The notes under the pieces were generated by a model. It was not told the DNA's origin and made no database searches. It saw only the letters and a program-made list of their open reading frames with translations. Below, piece after piece: positions 23,539 to 31,836 of a DNA stretch of 64,000 bases (the first letter of the stretch is position 1; each line of letters starts with the position of its first letter). The position numbers and the translations under genes are program-made. Source of the stretch: Eubacterium maltosivorans (lineage in GTDB: Bacteria > Bacillota > Clostridia > Eubacteriales > Eubacteriaceae); assembly GCF_002441855.2 (NCBI RefSeq), contig NZ_CP029487.1, positions 1,116,001 through 1,180,000 on the forward strand, in the 5' to 3' direction.

Positions 23539-26220
23539 TTACGCCGTATGGGTGTCTTCTAATTCATAAAAGTCCGGGTCGTCCAGGAGGCTGATTTGTT
23601 CGCCGTCCAATGTCTGATTGGTCTTGATCCGGACGCACCGGACCGGACAACCGTTGATCCGAACCGTGCAGGTGTTCTTCCCGCCGGATTGCGCCAGGGC
23701 GTCCCGGTCTGCCAGGGCGGATAAAACTGCCCGGTAGCTGAAGCCGGCCTTCTCAATATCCTCTGCAAGGCGGGAACCGATGATGCTGGTGTAGCCGTCC
23801 CGTTCAATCCGCCCCCATATGGCAATATTCTCCTGCATGGGATCGGCCCTGCCATCCATACCGATCTTCTGAAAATGAAACCGGTTGGATGCGATCCACG
23901 AGAGAATCCAAGCGTGGGCCCTTGTGGCCACGTCGATTTCCTCCCTGGTGGTTAGAAAAGGCGCCAGCTCCTCCACCGTCAGGGGCTTGTCGTCTTCGAA
24001 AATCATGTCGGTGGCAATCATATCGGCAAAGAGCAGCAGGGCCCCGGCAAGGCATTGTTTTTCAGTGGAGCCTCCTTCGATCAGTTCATCGTAAAAAGTG
24101 TCAAACTGAGGCCGTATGAGGCTAAAAACAGCCTCGTCCTGCAAGAATTGAACAAAGTGCTTTCCTGCAAAGCCGTAGTTCCCCTGCACCGTATTGGCCA
24201 CGAGACGGGCATTTTCAAAAATATTTGTTTTACACCCAATTTCAACACATCGATTCTTGGCCCCGCCGCCGCTTGTGTCATTGCTCAGAGGCTGTTCGCC
24301 TGAGGACAGAAAGACGTTTTTCCACTTGTTCATCCGCTCAATGCCTCCGGCCTTGAGTCCCCGGATTTTCCCCTGCCCTTCGCAGAGGTTATAGACAATC
24401 TTGTCAAAACCGCCGCCATAGGAATCCTTGATGGTCTGGAGTTCATCCAGCACCAGAGGGATGGCGTAATTAAAGGCGGCTGCCCGTTCAAGGCCTACCA
24501 GTGTGGCGTTAAAGCTTCGTGTCAGCTTTCCAAGGACCGGGTTTCCCCAGACGGAGGCTGCGAGCATTAGGGCCACGGTCTTGCCGGCCTCGGTGCCACC
24601 CCACAGATGGACGAAAAAGGGCAGTTTTGCCATGGGTTCGATTAAACAGGAGGCAAAGCTTGCCGCCAGCATAATCTTGCCGATGACGCTTGTTTTACGG
24701 ACATTCTGACACAGGGTTTTCCATGTCTCGTAATCGCCGGCTTCGGTGACAGCCTCGAATATTTCGCGGTTCTTGGCATCGCCGTCAAAGCGGATATCTT
24801 CCACATAGGGGCTGAAGGCGGTCCCGATCCATCCCATCCGGTCAATACTCTGGTAGGCTGGGATTTTATCCAGGTTCAGGCTTTCAAGATCGGCCAGGTA
24901 CCGGATAAAGGCTTTGGCATTCTCGGAGTTGACGGCAATGCCCCGGTCAGCCAGTTCAATGACTTTGGTGCGGCTGGCCAAGGTGGAGCGTTCTACGATC
25001 AGGGTCTGCCACTTGTCATCCTTCAGAAAAGCCAGGGTCAGCTTTTCGGTCTCGGTGTCAATATTGCATAGGCGCTCGGTGATGATAACCGGATGACTGC
25101 AGGCATACTCTTTAAAGGCATCACCGTTGTTTTTTTCCACATTTCGGTAAACCCCGGAATCCTCGGCCACCCACTCGCCGCATTTCAATCCCTTGATGGG
25201 TGGATCGGTAAACTGAATGTCCCGGGACTCGGCCTGTTTCTTGGCCATGGCCCGCTCTTTCTGGTGGGCCCGCAGCAGGTTATTAAAGCTCTGGGTGACC
25301 TTGAGGCTGCGGGCTGCTGCTTTCATTTTGGCAATCTGTTTTTCCCGCTCGAAGGGATCCTTGATCGCAAAGATACGTTCAAAGGTTTCCCTTGAGAGGA
25401 GGCGCTCCACGTCTTCGGCATCCGCTACTCTTTTCAGGGTGTCTTTGCTCTCTGCGGCCGTAGCGGCCTGATCCTCGCCTTTGTCATAGCGCAGGGCAGA
25501 GTTTACAAGGGTTTCCACCTCTCCGGGCTTCAAGGGGACATCGCAGCACTGATCATTGGCAGCCTGAACAATGGCCATGATTTCAAAGTCGGTACGGCCC
25601 TTGCCCTGGAGGCTGGCAGCGTACCGGAAAAGGGTATCGTTGCGCTCGCCCTCTGGGATCTGCTCAGGCAGTTCAAACTTTGGACGGTCGCTCGTGCTGT
25701 TATTGACCATCAGCGCATAAAGGTCCTCGGGAAGTGGGACGGGCGCTTTATAATCAAAGGAGACTGCATCCCATTCATAGGTGCGGCCATTCGGATGAAT
25801 GGACGGCGGCACAATAACATAGCCGCCGTCGCCCCGCACGTCCACGCCGGGCAGCACACCGGTACGGTTTCGGATTTCTTTGTCGGTTTTGAAATAGTAA
25901 TGGGTGCCGCCGCCGCCGGTCAAAACCATCCAGGTCTCCGGAAGCGTTTCAAATTCGGATTCCCAGAGGCGCAGGCTGTCATAGCCATCCACGCCCCTGT
26001 CTGCGTCGACGTCAATATCCAGAACCACCATGCCGTGACCGGTGGCCATGGCAATGTTGGCATCCGGCCACTTAGACCACCAGCGGTTAATCTGTTTCTC
26101 GTCGGTCGTTGCGTCCTTGAGCCCGTTTTCGGTGAGGGGCGCTTTGCCCCGGGCAGCCACCGGAAAGACCGGGAAGCCGCCGCGGGCAAATTTCAGGGCG
26201 CTTGCTAAAAAGTTTGGCAT
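23539..26220 (-). CDS. Primase-polymerase / DUF927 helicase fusion (phage replication protein)
   Basis: 893 aa. Residues 1-190: archaeo-eukaryotic primase-polymerase with G-M-V-V-L-D-I-D-V-D (metal-binding), G-G-G-G-T-H-Y-Y-F and G-V-D-V-R-G-D-G-G-Y-V-I-V-P-P-S. Residues about 200-350: helical linker with a PriCT-like part. Residues about 400-800: DUF927 superfamily III-like helicase with Walker A G-G-T-E-A-G-K-T, Walker B-like A-I-P-L-V-L-D-E-L-Q and E-G-Q-G-K-I-R-G-L-K-A-G-G-I. It primes and unwinds phage DNA. It stops 13 bases before the iteron array, the expected place for a cis-acting origin. Start at ATG 26220 after GGAGAAACCC. Confidence 0.95.
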   Translation of the reverse strand: MPNFLASALKFARGGFPVFPVAARGKAPLTENGLKDATTDEKQINRWWSKWPDANIAMATGHGMVVLDIDVDADRGVDGYDSLRLWESEFETLPETWMVLTGGGGTHYYFKTDKEIRNRTGVLPGVDVRGDGGYVIVPPSIHPNGRTYEWDAVSFDYKAPVPLPEDLYALMVNNSTSDRPKFELPEQIPEGERNDTLFRYAASLQGKGRTDFEIMAIVQAANDQCCDVPLKPGEVETLVNSALRYDKGEDQAATAAESKDTLKRVADAEDVERLLSRETFERIFAIKDPFEREKQIAKMKAAARSLKVTQSFNNLLRAHQKERAMAKKQAESRDIQFTDPPIKGLKCGEWVAEDSGVYRNVEKNNGDAFKEYACSHPVIITERLCNIDTETEKLTLAFLKDDKWQTLIVERSTLASRTKVIELADRGIAVNSENAKAFIRYLADLESLNLDKIPAYQSIDRMGWIGTAFSPYVEDIRFDGDAKNREIFEAVTEAGDYETWKTLCQNVRKTSVIGKIMLAASFASCLIEPMAKLPFFVHLWGGTEAGKTVALMLAASVWGNPVLGKLTRSFNATLVGLERAAAFNYAIPLVLDELQTIKDSYGGGFDKIVYNLCEGQGKIRGLKAGGIERMNKWKNVFLSSGEQPLSNDTSGGGAKNRCVEIGCKTNIFENARLVANTVQGNYGFAGKHFVQFLQDEAVFSLIRPQFDTFYDELIEGGSTEKQCLAGALLLFADMIATDMIFEDDKPLTVEELAPFLTTREEIDVATRAHAWILSWIASNRFHFQKIGMDGRADPMQENIAIWGRIERDGYTSIIGSRLAEDIEKAGFSYRAVLSALADRDALAQSGGKNTCTVRINGCPVRCVRIKTNQTLDGEQISLLDDPDFYELEDTHTA

Positions 26221-26233
26221 GGGTTTCTCCTAT

Positions 26234-26989
26234 CTATTTGAATGGGACCTCGTCATCAGCGATTTCGGTAAAATCGGCGTCGATTGGGGCAGATTTAGCC
26301 TGAACCATTGCTTCAGCGGCCTGCTGCGCCAGCATATCTTTAATGCTCTGGCGGTAAATGGTCGCAGCCCCGACGGTTTCCGAATCCAGGTTGCCAGCGA
26401 TTTTAAAGTTGGCCACACTGTAGTCATTGCCGCCGGTATTCTTTTTGCTCAGGGTAATTTTCGTCACGACCGCATTGACCTTTTTGCCCCGGCTGATGAG
26501 CAGGGTCTTATAAGTCCGCCAGTTATTAAGGCTGGTTGGCGGCAGGGAAACGACCACAGGCAGCAGGTTTTCAGGCTGAAGGATATAGAGCATTTCCATA
26601 TTTTTACAGGCCTTGCCTTTCCCGCCTTCTCCAGAGCCAAAGGTGTTGAGGGGGCATTCCTTGCAGCTGCCGCCAGGATTGCCGATCCCCTGAACGCCTT
26701 CATGGCTCAGGCAGTCCGGCGGGGTATTGTCATCGCTTGACACAGCCCAATAGGCATTGGATTTATGATGCCAGACCACCACGCCGATGATCTCTTTTTC
26801 AATCTCTGGATTTTCCGGGTCTTCACCGGGAATCTCAAAGGCGATACCTCCGCCGGCCGGGATTTTGATGCGGGGATACTGGGGAATGTCCCCGCCCAGT
26901 TCTTCTGCGATTTCCTCCTGGGTTAAACCGAGACCGGTTTCCCCCAGCGCTGCAATCTCCATGGTCATCAGTTCATTTTTTGTTGTCAT
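26234..26989 (-). CDS. Putative phage single-stranded DNA-binding protein
   Basis: 251 aa. Central OB-like region with a metal-binding loop (S-C-K-E-C-P-L-N-T-F-G-S-G-E-G-G-K-G-K-A-C-K), then I-L-Q-P-E-N-L-L-P-V-V-V-S-L-P-P-T-S. The last residues are acidic and end A-D-D-E-V-P-F-K, close to the D-D-D-I-P-F tip of bacterial SSB that recruits replication partners. It lies directly before the primase-helicase gene. The SSB assignment is inferred from position, tail and OB-like pattern. Confidence 0.6.
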   Translation of the reverse strand: MTTKNELMTMEIAALGETGLGLTQEEIAEELGGDIPQYPRIKIPAGGGIAFEIPGEDPENPEIEKEIIGVVVWHHKSNAYWAVSSDDNTPPDCLSHEGVQGIGNPGGSCKECPLNTFGSGEGGKGKACKNMEMLYILQPENLLPVVVSLPPTSLNNWRTYKTLLISRGKKVNAVVTKITLSKKNTGGNDYSVANFKIAGNLDSETVGAATIYRQSIKDMLAQQAAEAMVQAKSAPIDADFTEIADDEVPFK

Positions 26990-27005
26990 TGTTTTTTCCT
27001 CTTTC

Positions 27006-27422
27006 TCACGCTTTGCGCATGTTTACTTTTGGCTGTTCAAAAATGTTTAAATAGGGGGCGGCCCAGTCTGGCAGTACCCGATTGCCAGCGGCATCGTCTT
27101 GCATGATCTCTTTGGTCACCGTGGCCTTTAGGGTCTGATTGCTGATGGTCTCACGGATAATACCGCCATAGTCGTGGGAACGAAGGGCTTCGAAAAAATC
27201 CGCTTCCTGATCCTTGTCATAGTTTACCTGGCGCTGCTGTGTCAGGTAGAAGGTGGTGCCCGCGCAGTTTAGAGACTGCATTTCCTCGTCTACCATCAGA
27301 GAGGCCAGTTCTCGGTTCGTTTCATCCCGCAGGGCCTTATAGTCTTTCAATTCTTTTTCCATGCCTTTGATCAGCTCGTCCACTTCCTTGAGCTCCAGGG
27401 CTTTCTGGGTTACTTCCATCAT
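27006..27422 (-). CDS. Phage replication-module protein of unknown function
   Basis: 138 aa from the ATG at 27422 (AGGAGG nine bases upstream), overlapping the helicase stop as ATGA. N-terminal half is a coiled coil (L-K-E-V-D-E-L-I-K-G-M-E-K-E-L-K-D-Y-K). Same gene order (SNF2 helicase, this protein, SSB-like protein, primase) is seen in other Clostridia prophages as far as I recall. No catalytic motif. Confidence 0.65.
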   Translation of the reverse strand: MMEVTQKALELKEVDELIKGMEKELKDYKALRDETNRELASLMVDEEMQSLNCAGTTFYLTQQRQVNYDKDQEADFFEALRSHDYGGIIRETISNQTLKATVTKEIMQDDAAGNRVLPDWAAPYLNIFEQPKVNMRKA

Positions 27423-29140
27423 TTTTGGGTTCCTCCTAATAATTTTTGATAATTGTCGACACACAGGTCGGCAATGCTTTTCTTTTGGCTCAGGGCCTCC
27501 AGAATCTTTTCGTCCACAGTATCTTTGACCACCAGATGAATATAGGTGCAGTTGTTTTTCTGCCCGATTCGGTGGGTTCTGGCCCGGCTCTGTTCATAGG
27601 CTGCATAGCTGTAATCCATGCTGTAGTAAACTGTGGTATCGGCTGCGGTCAGGGTAATACCCAGGCCGGCGGTCTGAATCTGGGCCAGAAAAACCCGGAT
27701 CGCGGGATCTTTCTGGAAATCTTCGACGTATTCGCCGCGCACGCCCTTGGGCACACTTCCGTCAATCATCCGGTACCCGTCCGTCCCGAGCTGTTTTTCG
27801 AGGACTTTCCGCAGCAGCTCAATCTCTGCGGTAAACCGGGCGAACACGACCACCTTCTTTCCCTTCACGGAGAGTAAGTCGCCAAGCAGTTCTTCAAAGA
27901 GCTTGATCTTGGCTTTGCTGATGGGAATCAGCTTTCCGGCGTTGGGGTCGTTCTCGTAGCCTTCGGTATCCAGCTTCACAAAACCGCCGCAGATCTGGCT
28001 CAGACGCAGCAGCTGGGTGATGACGTGCTGAGCAGTTACTGCGGGCAGGTTGTCAAGATCGGCGATGCTGTCTTTCACCAGGTCTCTGTAGGCTCTGGCG
28101 GCAGGGGCTTCAAAATGACAATACAGGGTTTCATTAAGCTGATCGGGCAGGTCCAGGGCCTGCTCTTTGGTTACTCGGTAGGCGATGCTGTGAACTTTTT
28201 TTACCAGATCCCCCAAATTCCGATAGCCGATGACCTGGGAATAGGTTTTCCCGGTGGCATGGTTGGTACCCTGACCCATGAAGGCGTAGGTGCCTCGAAA
28301 GGCATACCAGCTGTCTCCAAAGATTTCACGGTCCATAAAACGGTACTGGGAAAAATAATCCAGGGGTGAGTTGGACACCGGGGTGCCGGTCAGATCCAGT
28401 TTATAGCGCGCCTGATCGCCCAGATTGTGCAGGGCCTTGGACTGCTTGGACAAAGGGTCTTTGATCCGCTGTCCTTCATCGGCGATGATCATGTCAAAAC
28501 CAAAGGCGAGCAGTTCGGTCTCCAGGCGCCAGCAACTTTCGTAGTTGATGGCAACTACGCACAGGCCGGATTGATTTTTCGCGGCCTTAAGCTTCTCAAG
28601 TTTCTTTTTCCGGCTGCTGTCATCGAGCACGGTGACGTTAAAGGGATAGCCGGCATAATCCGCGAACTCTCTCGGCCATACGGGTATGACGGAAAGGGGT
28701 GCCACGATCAGCGCGGCGCGAATCTGCTTTTCAAGATAGAGCTGTCCCGCGACGGCCACGGCGGTCAGGGATTTTCCGCATCCCATCTCAAAGAAAAAGC
28801 CGTAGCCGCATCGCCCCTGGTGAAAAAGGGCCATGGCTTTCGCATAGGCGGCGTATTGGTGTTCAAAGGGTGTGATTCCTGCTTTTAAGGGCATGGGGCC
28901 GATATCGGAGATAGTTTTCTTTTCGGCCGCCACCGGTGTTTCAAAGTCCGCCTTAACCGCAGTGTCGCCTTCAATGCCAGGCACGGCCATCAAAAGCCCC
29001 TGCCAGACATCCAGGCTGTAGGGCAGCACCCATTCCTTGTGGAAGGGATCCCACTGGCCGCCCATGGCCTTGACGGTTTCTTTATATTTATAATCCACAC
29101 AGGCCCGCAGGCCATCCGGAGCTTTATAGGCGCGCATCAT
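27419..29140 (-). CDS. SNF2-family DNA helicase
   Basis: 573 aa from the ATG at 29140, which has GGGAGGTG eight bases upstream; the frame is open for a further 76 codons but that part lies in the upstream gene. Motif I is F-F-E-M-G-C-G-K-S-L-T-A, motif II I-I-A-D-E-G-Q-R (DEGQ), motif III D-L-T-G-T-P-V-S-N; the second RecA lobe has I-Q-T-A-G-L-G-I-T-L and the motif VI A-R-T-H-R-I-G-Q-K. Usual partner of VRR-NUC nucleases in phages; probably remodels or unwinds DNA during phage replication. Confidence 0.93.
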   Translation of the reverse strand: MMRAYKAPDGLRACVDYKYKETVKAMGGQWDPFHKEWVLPYSLDVWQGLLMAVPGIEGDTAVKADFETPVAAEKKTISDIGPMPLKAGITPFEHQYAAYAKAMALFHQGRCGYGFFFEMGCGKSLTAVAVAGQLYLEKQIRAALIVAPLSVIPVWPREFADYAGYPFNVTVLDDSSRKKKLEKLKAAKNQSGLCVVAINYESCWRLETELLAFGFDMIIADEGQRIKDPLSKQSKALHNLGDQARYKLDLTGTPVSNSPLDYFSQYRFMDREIFGDSWYAFRGTYAFMGQGTNHATGKTYSQVIGYRNLGDLVKKVHSIAYRVTKEQALDLPDQLNETLYCHFEAPAARAYRDLVKDSIADLDNLPAVTAQHVITQLLRLSQICGGFVKLDTEGYENDPNAGKLIPISKAKIKLFEELLGDLLSVKGKKVVVFARFTAEIELLRKVLEKQLGTDGYRMIDGSVPKGVRGEYVEDFQKDPAIRVFLAQIQTAGLGITLTAADTTVYYSMDYSYAAYEQSRARTHRIGQKNNCTYIHLVVKDTVDEKILEALSQKKSIADLCVDNYQKLLGGTQK

Positions 29141-29450
29141 CGCTTTGCACCTCCCGCTTGATATGCTGGCCGCACCAGGGGCAGTATTCACCGATAAATC
29201 CGGAATGGACTCGGGTATGGATCTGAATGGCGCCAATGGCATGACCACAGGTTGGGCAGAAAAAGCCGACGCGCTCGCCATCCTCCCGCTTGTAAAGCTT
29301 CTTTGCCTCCCGCATCCGCAGGGCTTCAATGCCTGCCTGAATGGCGGCCTGGCCATAATCATGACCACCCTTGCTGTCTTTCTTTAAGGCGGACAGCTTG
29401 CCTTTTAAGGTGGTGATCGCATTTTCGATCAATGCCTGTTCATGCTTCAT
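29124..29450 (-). CDS. Zinc-ribbon phage protein
   Basis: 108 aa from the ATG at 29450 (GGAGGAAGACC upstream). Helical N-terminal half (M-K-H-E-Q-A-L-I-E-N-A-I-T-T-L-K) and a C-terminal zinc ribbon F-F-C-P-T-C-G-H-A...Y-C-P-W-C-G-Q-H. This form is common in phage early regions; nucleic-acid binding is plausible. Ends 17 bases inside the helicase gene. Confidence 0.7.
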   Translation of the reverse strand: MKHEQALIENAITTLKGKLSALKKDSKGGHDYGQAAIQAGIEALRMREAKKLYKREDGERVGFFCPTCGHAIGAIQIHTRVHSGFIGEYCPWCGQHIKREVQSDDARL

Positions 29451-29640
29451 AATGGTCTTCCTCCTTCCCCATGGCCTGATCCACAGCGCTCCGAACGGTA
29501 TCCAGAATGATTTCGCAGTCCCGATAGGTCGTGACAAAATCCGGGTTGTTGACCATGAGCTTGGTAATCTTGGCGGCAGTATTCATGAGCACACCAAGGC
29601 GGTATGGTGGAATTTCGTCGGGTTTCTTTTCGGTTTTCAC
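29440..29640 (-). CDS. Small phage early protein
   Basis: 66 aa starting at a GTG at 29640 with GGAGAAAAAATCAA upstream. Helical, includes M-N-T-A-A-K-I-T-K-L-M and I-L-D-T-V-R-S-A-V-D-Q-A. Overlaps the next gene by 11 bases. No recognised domain. Its ribosome-binding site overlaps the -35 region of a plus-strand promoter (see the RNA at 29675). Confidence 0.6.
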   Translation of the reverse strand: MKTEKKPDEIPPYRLGVLMNTAAKITKLMVNNPDFVTTYRDCEIILDTVRSAVDQAMGKEEDHYEA

Positions 29641-29668
29641 TTGATTTTTTCTCCAATCGTGATATACT
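29641..29668 (+). promoter_or_regulatory. Plus-strand sigma-A promoter for a short RNA
   Basis: TTGATT (29641-29646), 16-base spacer, TATACT (29663-29668) with an extended -10 TGA just before it. It points away from the phage early operon, into the short intergenic hairpin. Confidence 0.6.
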
Positions 29669-29674
29669 CACTTA

Positions 29675-29727
29675 CAGGTAGTTCTTTAATGTGCCGGGAT
29701 GACGTGGCTGCGTCACCCGGCTTTTTT
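29675..29727 (+). ncRNA. Candidate ~53-nt RNA (promoter-hairpin-terminator unit 1)
   Basis: From the predicted start near 29675, about 18 bases lead to an 11-bp stem (29693-29703 with 29711-29721, one A/C mismatch) and six Ts (29722-29727), a strong intrinsic terminator on the plus strand. The minus strand has no T-run after the hairpin, so it is not a terminator for the 242-aa gene. The unit fits exactly between two minus-strand genes. Confidence 0.5.
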
Positions 29728-30456
29728 CTATGCAATAATGATGTAGGGGCAGTTTCCGTCCTCATCGCTCAGGGCTTCGATCAGGTAGGCTTGAATGTTT
29801 TTCATGGCTTCCTGCCTCCAGGCGCCGCCATCGGCTTCAAAGAGCGCTACCTGCATGTTTTGGTTGATGCGCAGCACAAAGGCACTCTCGGGCTGCTCCA
29901 CCTCGGTGAAGGTTCGGAACGGTGCCAGGCGGACGGGGTTCGGGATCGTGGCTTTGGTTTTTAGCACTGCGCCTGTTTTTGCTTCTACGTTCTGGGTCAC
30001 ACCGTCGTCGGAAACCTCCACACCGCTGTTCTGATCCAGACAGATGTTGCCAACCACTTTCAGAACGGCATCCCTGTCACATTGACCTTTGAAGCAAGAC
30101 TGCAGCATGACGTTGAAGGCTTCGCGGTCCATGTACTCGTTAAACCGGATATGCGGTACTGGCGCGGTGGCTTCCAGGAATTCTTCCCGGGTACGGGTAC
30201 AACACTCCAAAGAACCGTTGACCGTGACCGTCTCTGGCCCATACACATGAATAAGTGTATATGCTGTGGGTTCTCCGTCAATATTGCTTCTGAGATAGTC
30301 CACGATGCTTGTCAGGCTCTTCGTCCGCAGAGATACTGGTTTTGGTGGCAGTACCGGAAATAGGTTTTCCCTTGTGTACTCCACGCTCCCCGCTTCAATG
30401 GTTTTCGGGCCGGCCATTTCTTCAATCTTTTCAATAAAATCACGTGTTAAGTCCAT
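29728..30456 (-). CDS. Phage protein related to DUF2303
   Basis: 242 aa. V-D-Y-L-R-S-N-I-D near 50, then I-H-V-Y-G-P-E-T-V-T-V, D-R-E-A-F-N-V-M-L-Q, V-G-N-I-C and the late P-F-R-T-F-T-E-V-E-Q-P-E-S-A-F-V-L-R segment resemble the DUF2303 family of phage early proteins, of unknown function. Start overlaps the stop of the 108-aa gene (TAATG). Confidence 0.6.
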   Translation of the reverse strand: MDLTRDFIEKIEEMAGPKTIEAGSVEYTRENLFPVLPPKPVSLRTKSLTSIVDYLRSNIDGEPTAYTLIHVYGPETVTVNGSLECCTRTREEFLEATAPVPHIRFNEYMDREAFNVMLQSCFKGQCDRDAVLKVVGNICLDQNSGVEVSDDGVTQNVEAKTGAVLKTKATIPNPVRLAPFRTFTEVEQPESAFVLRINQNMQVALFEADGGAWRQEAMKNIQAYLIEALSDEDGNCPYIIIA

Positions 30457-30782
30457 TATTTGACTCCTTCCATTTCGAGTACATTTTCAACGTTCATCTG
30501 TCCGGGAAGCTCGTTCCCGATTTCTTCTGCGACCACCTTGCGGCCGTCTTCGGTGATGGTAATGGCAGTGGCAAAACCGTTGATCGGGGCTTCGGTGTGC
30601 TTGACTTTAAAGTCAATATCGCCGATGGTGCGTTTTTCATTGGGGCTGATGGTCATCTCGATGGTGACCTTCCGTTTTGCTTTGGGATCGGTGTTGATGT
30701 CCCGGATGTTTTTTAGAACCTTGTCGAACTCATAGTCAAAGACTTCCTGCAAGGCACCGTTGTTAATTTCGCTTAATTGCAT
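30456..30782 (-). CDS. Phage early protein (often labelled replication terminator protein)
   Basis: 108 aa starting M-Q-L-S-E-I-N-N-G-A-L-Q-E-V-F; N-T-D-P-K-A-K-R-K-V-T-I and L-P-G-Q-M-N-V-E-N follow. Proteins with this pattern are common in Firmicutes prophages and sometimes carry the name replication terminator protein, though I know of no proof of that role. Ribosome-binding site GGAGAAAAAAC before the ATG. Confidence 0.7.
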   Translation of the reverse strand: MQLSEINNGALQEVFDYEFDKVLKNIRDINTDPKAKRKVTIEMTISPNEKRTIGDIDFKVKHTEAPINGFATAITITEDGRKVVAEEIGNELPGQMNVENVLEMEGVK

Positions 30783-30816
30783 GTTTTTTCTCCTTTGGTT
30801 TATTTGAGAATGTTTG

Positions 30817-30849
30817 GCCGGAGTGACAGTACCCTGCCCTCCGGCTTTT
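30817..30849 (+). terminator. Plus-strand terminator-like hairpin (unit 3)
   Basis: GCCGGAG (30817-30823) pairs with CTCCGGC (30839-30845), followed by TTTT. No plus-strand gene or good promoter precedes it. Within 30,783-31,140 I see no convincing gene, only this hairpin, a weaker ACGGG/CCCGT hairpin near 30,888 and the short RNA unit at 31,094. Confidence 0.45.
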
Positions 30850-31058
30850 CAAAATCCATTAAAGTTTAGAAATTTGACTGTTCAGGTTGAACGGGCGCTC
30901 ATTCCCGTCCGTTTTTATCTTGTGTGTTTTTTTACAAACCGATTTTTATTCTTTTTATTTCCGCGTTTTTAGCCCGCGGATCAGGCTTTTGACTTATAAA
31001 GATGAACAATATGGCGTCGCACAGCTTCCTTATGGTGGAATGCCCCTGTATTGGATCA

Positions 31059-31087
31059 TTGTTTTTTCTCCGTTTCTGTGGTAGAAT
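31059..31087 (+). promoter_or_regulatory. Plus-strand promoter for short RNA unit 2
   Basis: TTGTTT (31059-31064), 17-base spacer, TAGAAT (31082-31087) preceded by TGG (extended -10). The first bases (TTG-TTTTTTCTCC) resemble those of the promoter at 29641, but the rest does not. Confidence 0.5.
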
Positions 31088-31093
31088 AACCAC

Positions 31094-31143
31094 GTAACAT
31101 ATATCTGGTCCCTAATGCGGTGCTTCGCTTTGGGACCTTTTTA
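31094..31143 (+). ncRNA. Candidate ~50-nt RNA (unit 2)
   Basis: Starts near 31094 and ends in a hairpin GGTCCC (31107-31112) / GGGACC (31132-31137) followed by a T-run. The T-run contains the stop codon of the 57-aa minus-strand gene. Same layout as the RNA at 29675 but with an unrelated stem. Confidence 0.45.
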
Positions 31144-31314
31144 TTTGCCATACTTCCGGTGCAGCCCATCAATCTGTGGCCGCATCGCCTCAACCTGTCG
31201 TTCCAGTTCCTCGCGCCTTCTGCCAATTTCCGGCGTCCAGCCGACCCCGTGGGGTAACATTGCCAGTTCGTGCGCGGCCTTTAAATATTGGGTTACGACT
31301 TGTTCATCGGTCAT
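31141..31314 (-). CDS. Small phage early protein
   Basis: 57 aa, starting MTDEQVVTQYLKAAHELAML at the ATG 31314 with GGAGGTGAAAAGGAA upstream. Contains G-W-T-P-E-I-G-R-R-R-E-E-L-E, helical. Overlaps the preceding 41-aa gene by ATGA. Not recognised; coding supported by ribosome-binding site and overlap. Confidence 0.6.
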   Translation of the reverse strand: MTDEQVVTQYLKAAHELAMLPHGVGWTPEIGRRREELERQVEAMRPQIDGLHRKYGK

Positions 31315-31436
31315 TTCCTTTTCACCTCCTTCAAAATTTCAATACCTACCGGCACCATCACCAACCCGATCACGGTCAGCCAGCCGGTCGTCTCTGCGAG
31401 TCTTCCCGCCCAGTAAATATAGATTAATCCTTCCAT
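31311..31436 (-). CDS. Small single-pass membrane protein
   Basis: 41 aa at ATG 31436 (GGGGTGG upstream). Hydrophobic segment W-L-T-V-I-G-L-V-M-V-P-V-G-I-E-I-L followed by a Lys-rich end (KEVKRK). Overlaps neighbours at both ends. Function unknown. Confidence 0.55.
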   Translation of the reverse strand: MEGLIYIYWAGRLAETTGWLTVIGLVMVPVGIEILKEVKRK

Positions 31437-31525
31437 AGCCACCCCTTATTGACCGCAAAGCGAAAGGCTTGATAAATTGCGATGCCCATCAAGACAAAGG
31501 GCAGTCCGGCGTAACTTAGGTTCAT
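31424..31525 (-). CDS. Very small hydrophobic phage protein
   Basis: 33 aa starting MNLSYAGLPFVLMGIAIYQA, one likely membrane helix. ATG at 31525 overlaps the preceding stop (ATGA) and GGAGG lies upstream. Overlaps the next gene by 13 bases. Function unknown. Confidence 0.5.
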   Translation of the reverse strand: MNLSYAGLPFVLMGIAIYQAFRFAVNKGWLWKD

Positions 31526-31689
31526 GAGGCGGCCTCCGTATCGGCTTTATGCCCCTTATCCCATATTTCTTGAATCATCCGGCAAGCGGTTTCCACCCCG
31601 ACTGTAAATGCTGGACAGTAACCAGTGGTATCCTCAATATAAGTTCCATCCGACAATTTTTCTTTTACAGAAATTTCATTTATTTTCAT
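31522..31689 (-). CDS. Small phage early protein
   Basis: 55 aa starting MKINEISVKEKLSDGTYIED; ATG 31689 with AAAGGAAAAATC upstream. No recognised domain. It appears to be the first gene of the leftward early cluster after the bidirectional terminator at 32156. Confidence 0.55.
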   Translation of the reverse strand: MKINEISVKEKLSDGTYIEDTTGYCPAFTVGVETACRMIQEIWDKGHKADTEAAS

Positions 31690-31760
31690 GATTTTTCCTT
31701 TCTTTTACTCAAATGATCCAAATATATTGGTCTTTCTATTCCTCTATTTTTCATCAGTAT

Positions 31761-31789
31761 TTGTAATATTTTTATCGTTATGTTAAAAT
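31761..31789 (+). promoter_or_regulatory. Promoter of the structured RNA unit
   Basis: TTGTAA (31761-31766), 17-base spacer, TAAAAT (31784-31789) with TGT immediately before (extended -10). Predicted start near 31796. Confidence 0.6.
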
Positions 31790-31836
31790 TTAAGTATGCC
31801 AATAGGGCAAATCCAAACCAAAGGAGTTGGTTTCTT

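Noticed and set aside
30885-31084. 65-aa plus-strand frame
   Set aside because: TTG start without ribosome-binding site, in a region with terminator-like hairpins on the same strand; no similarity recognised.
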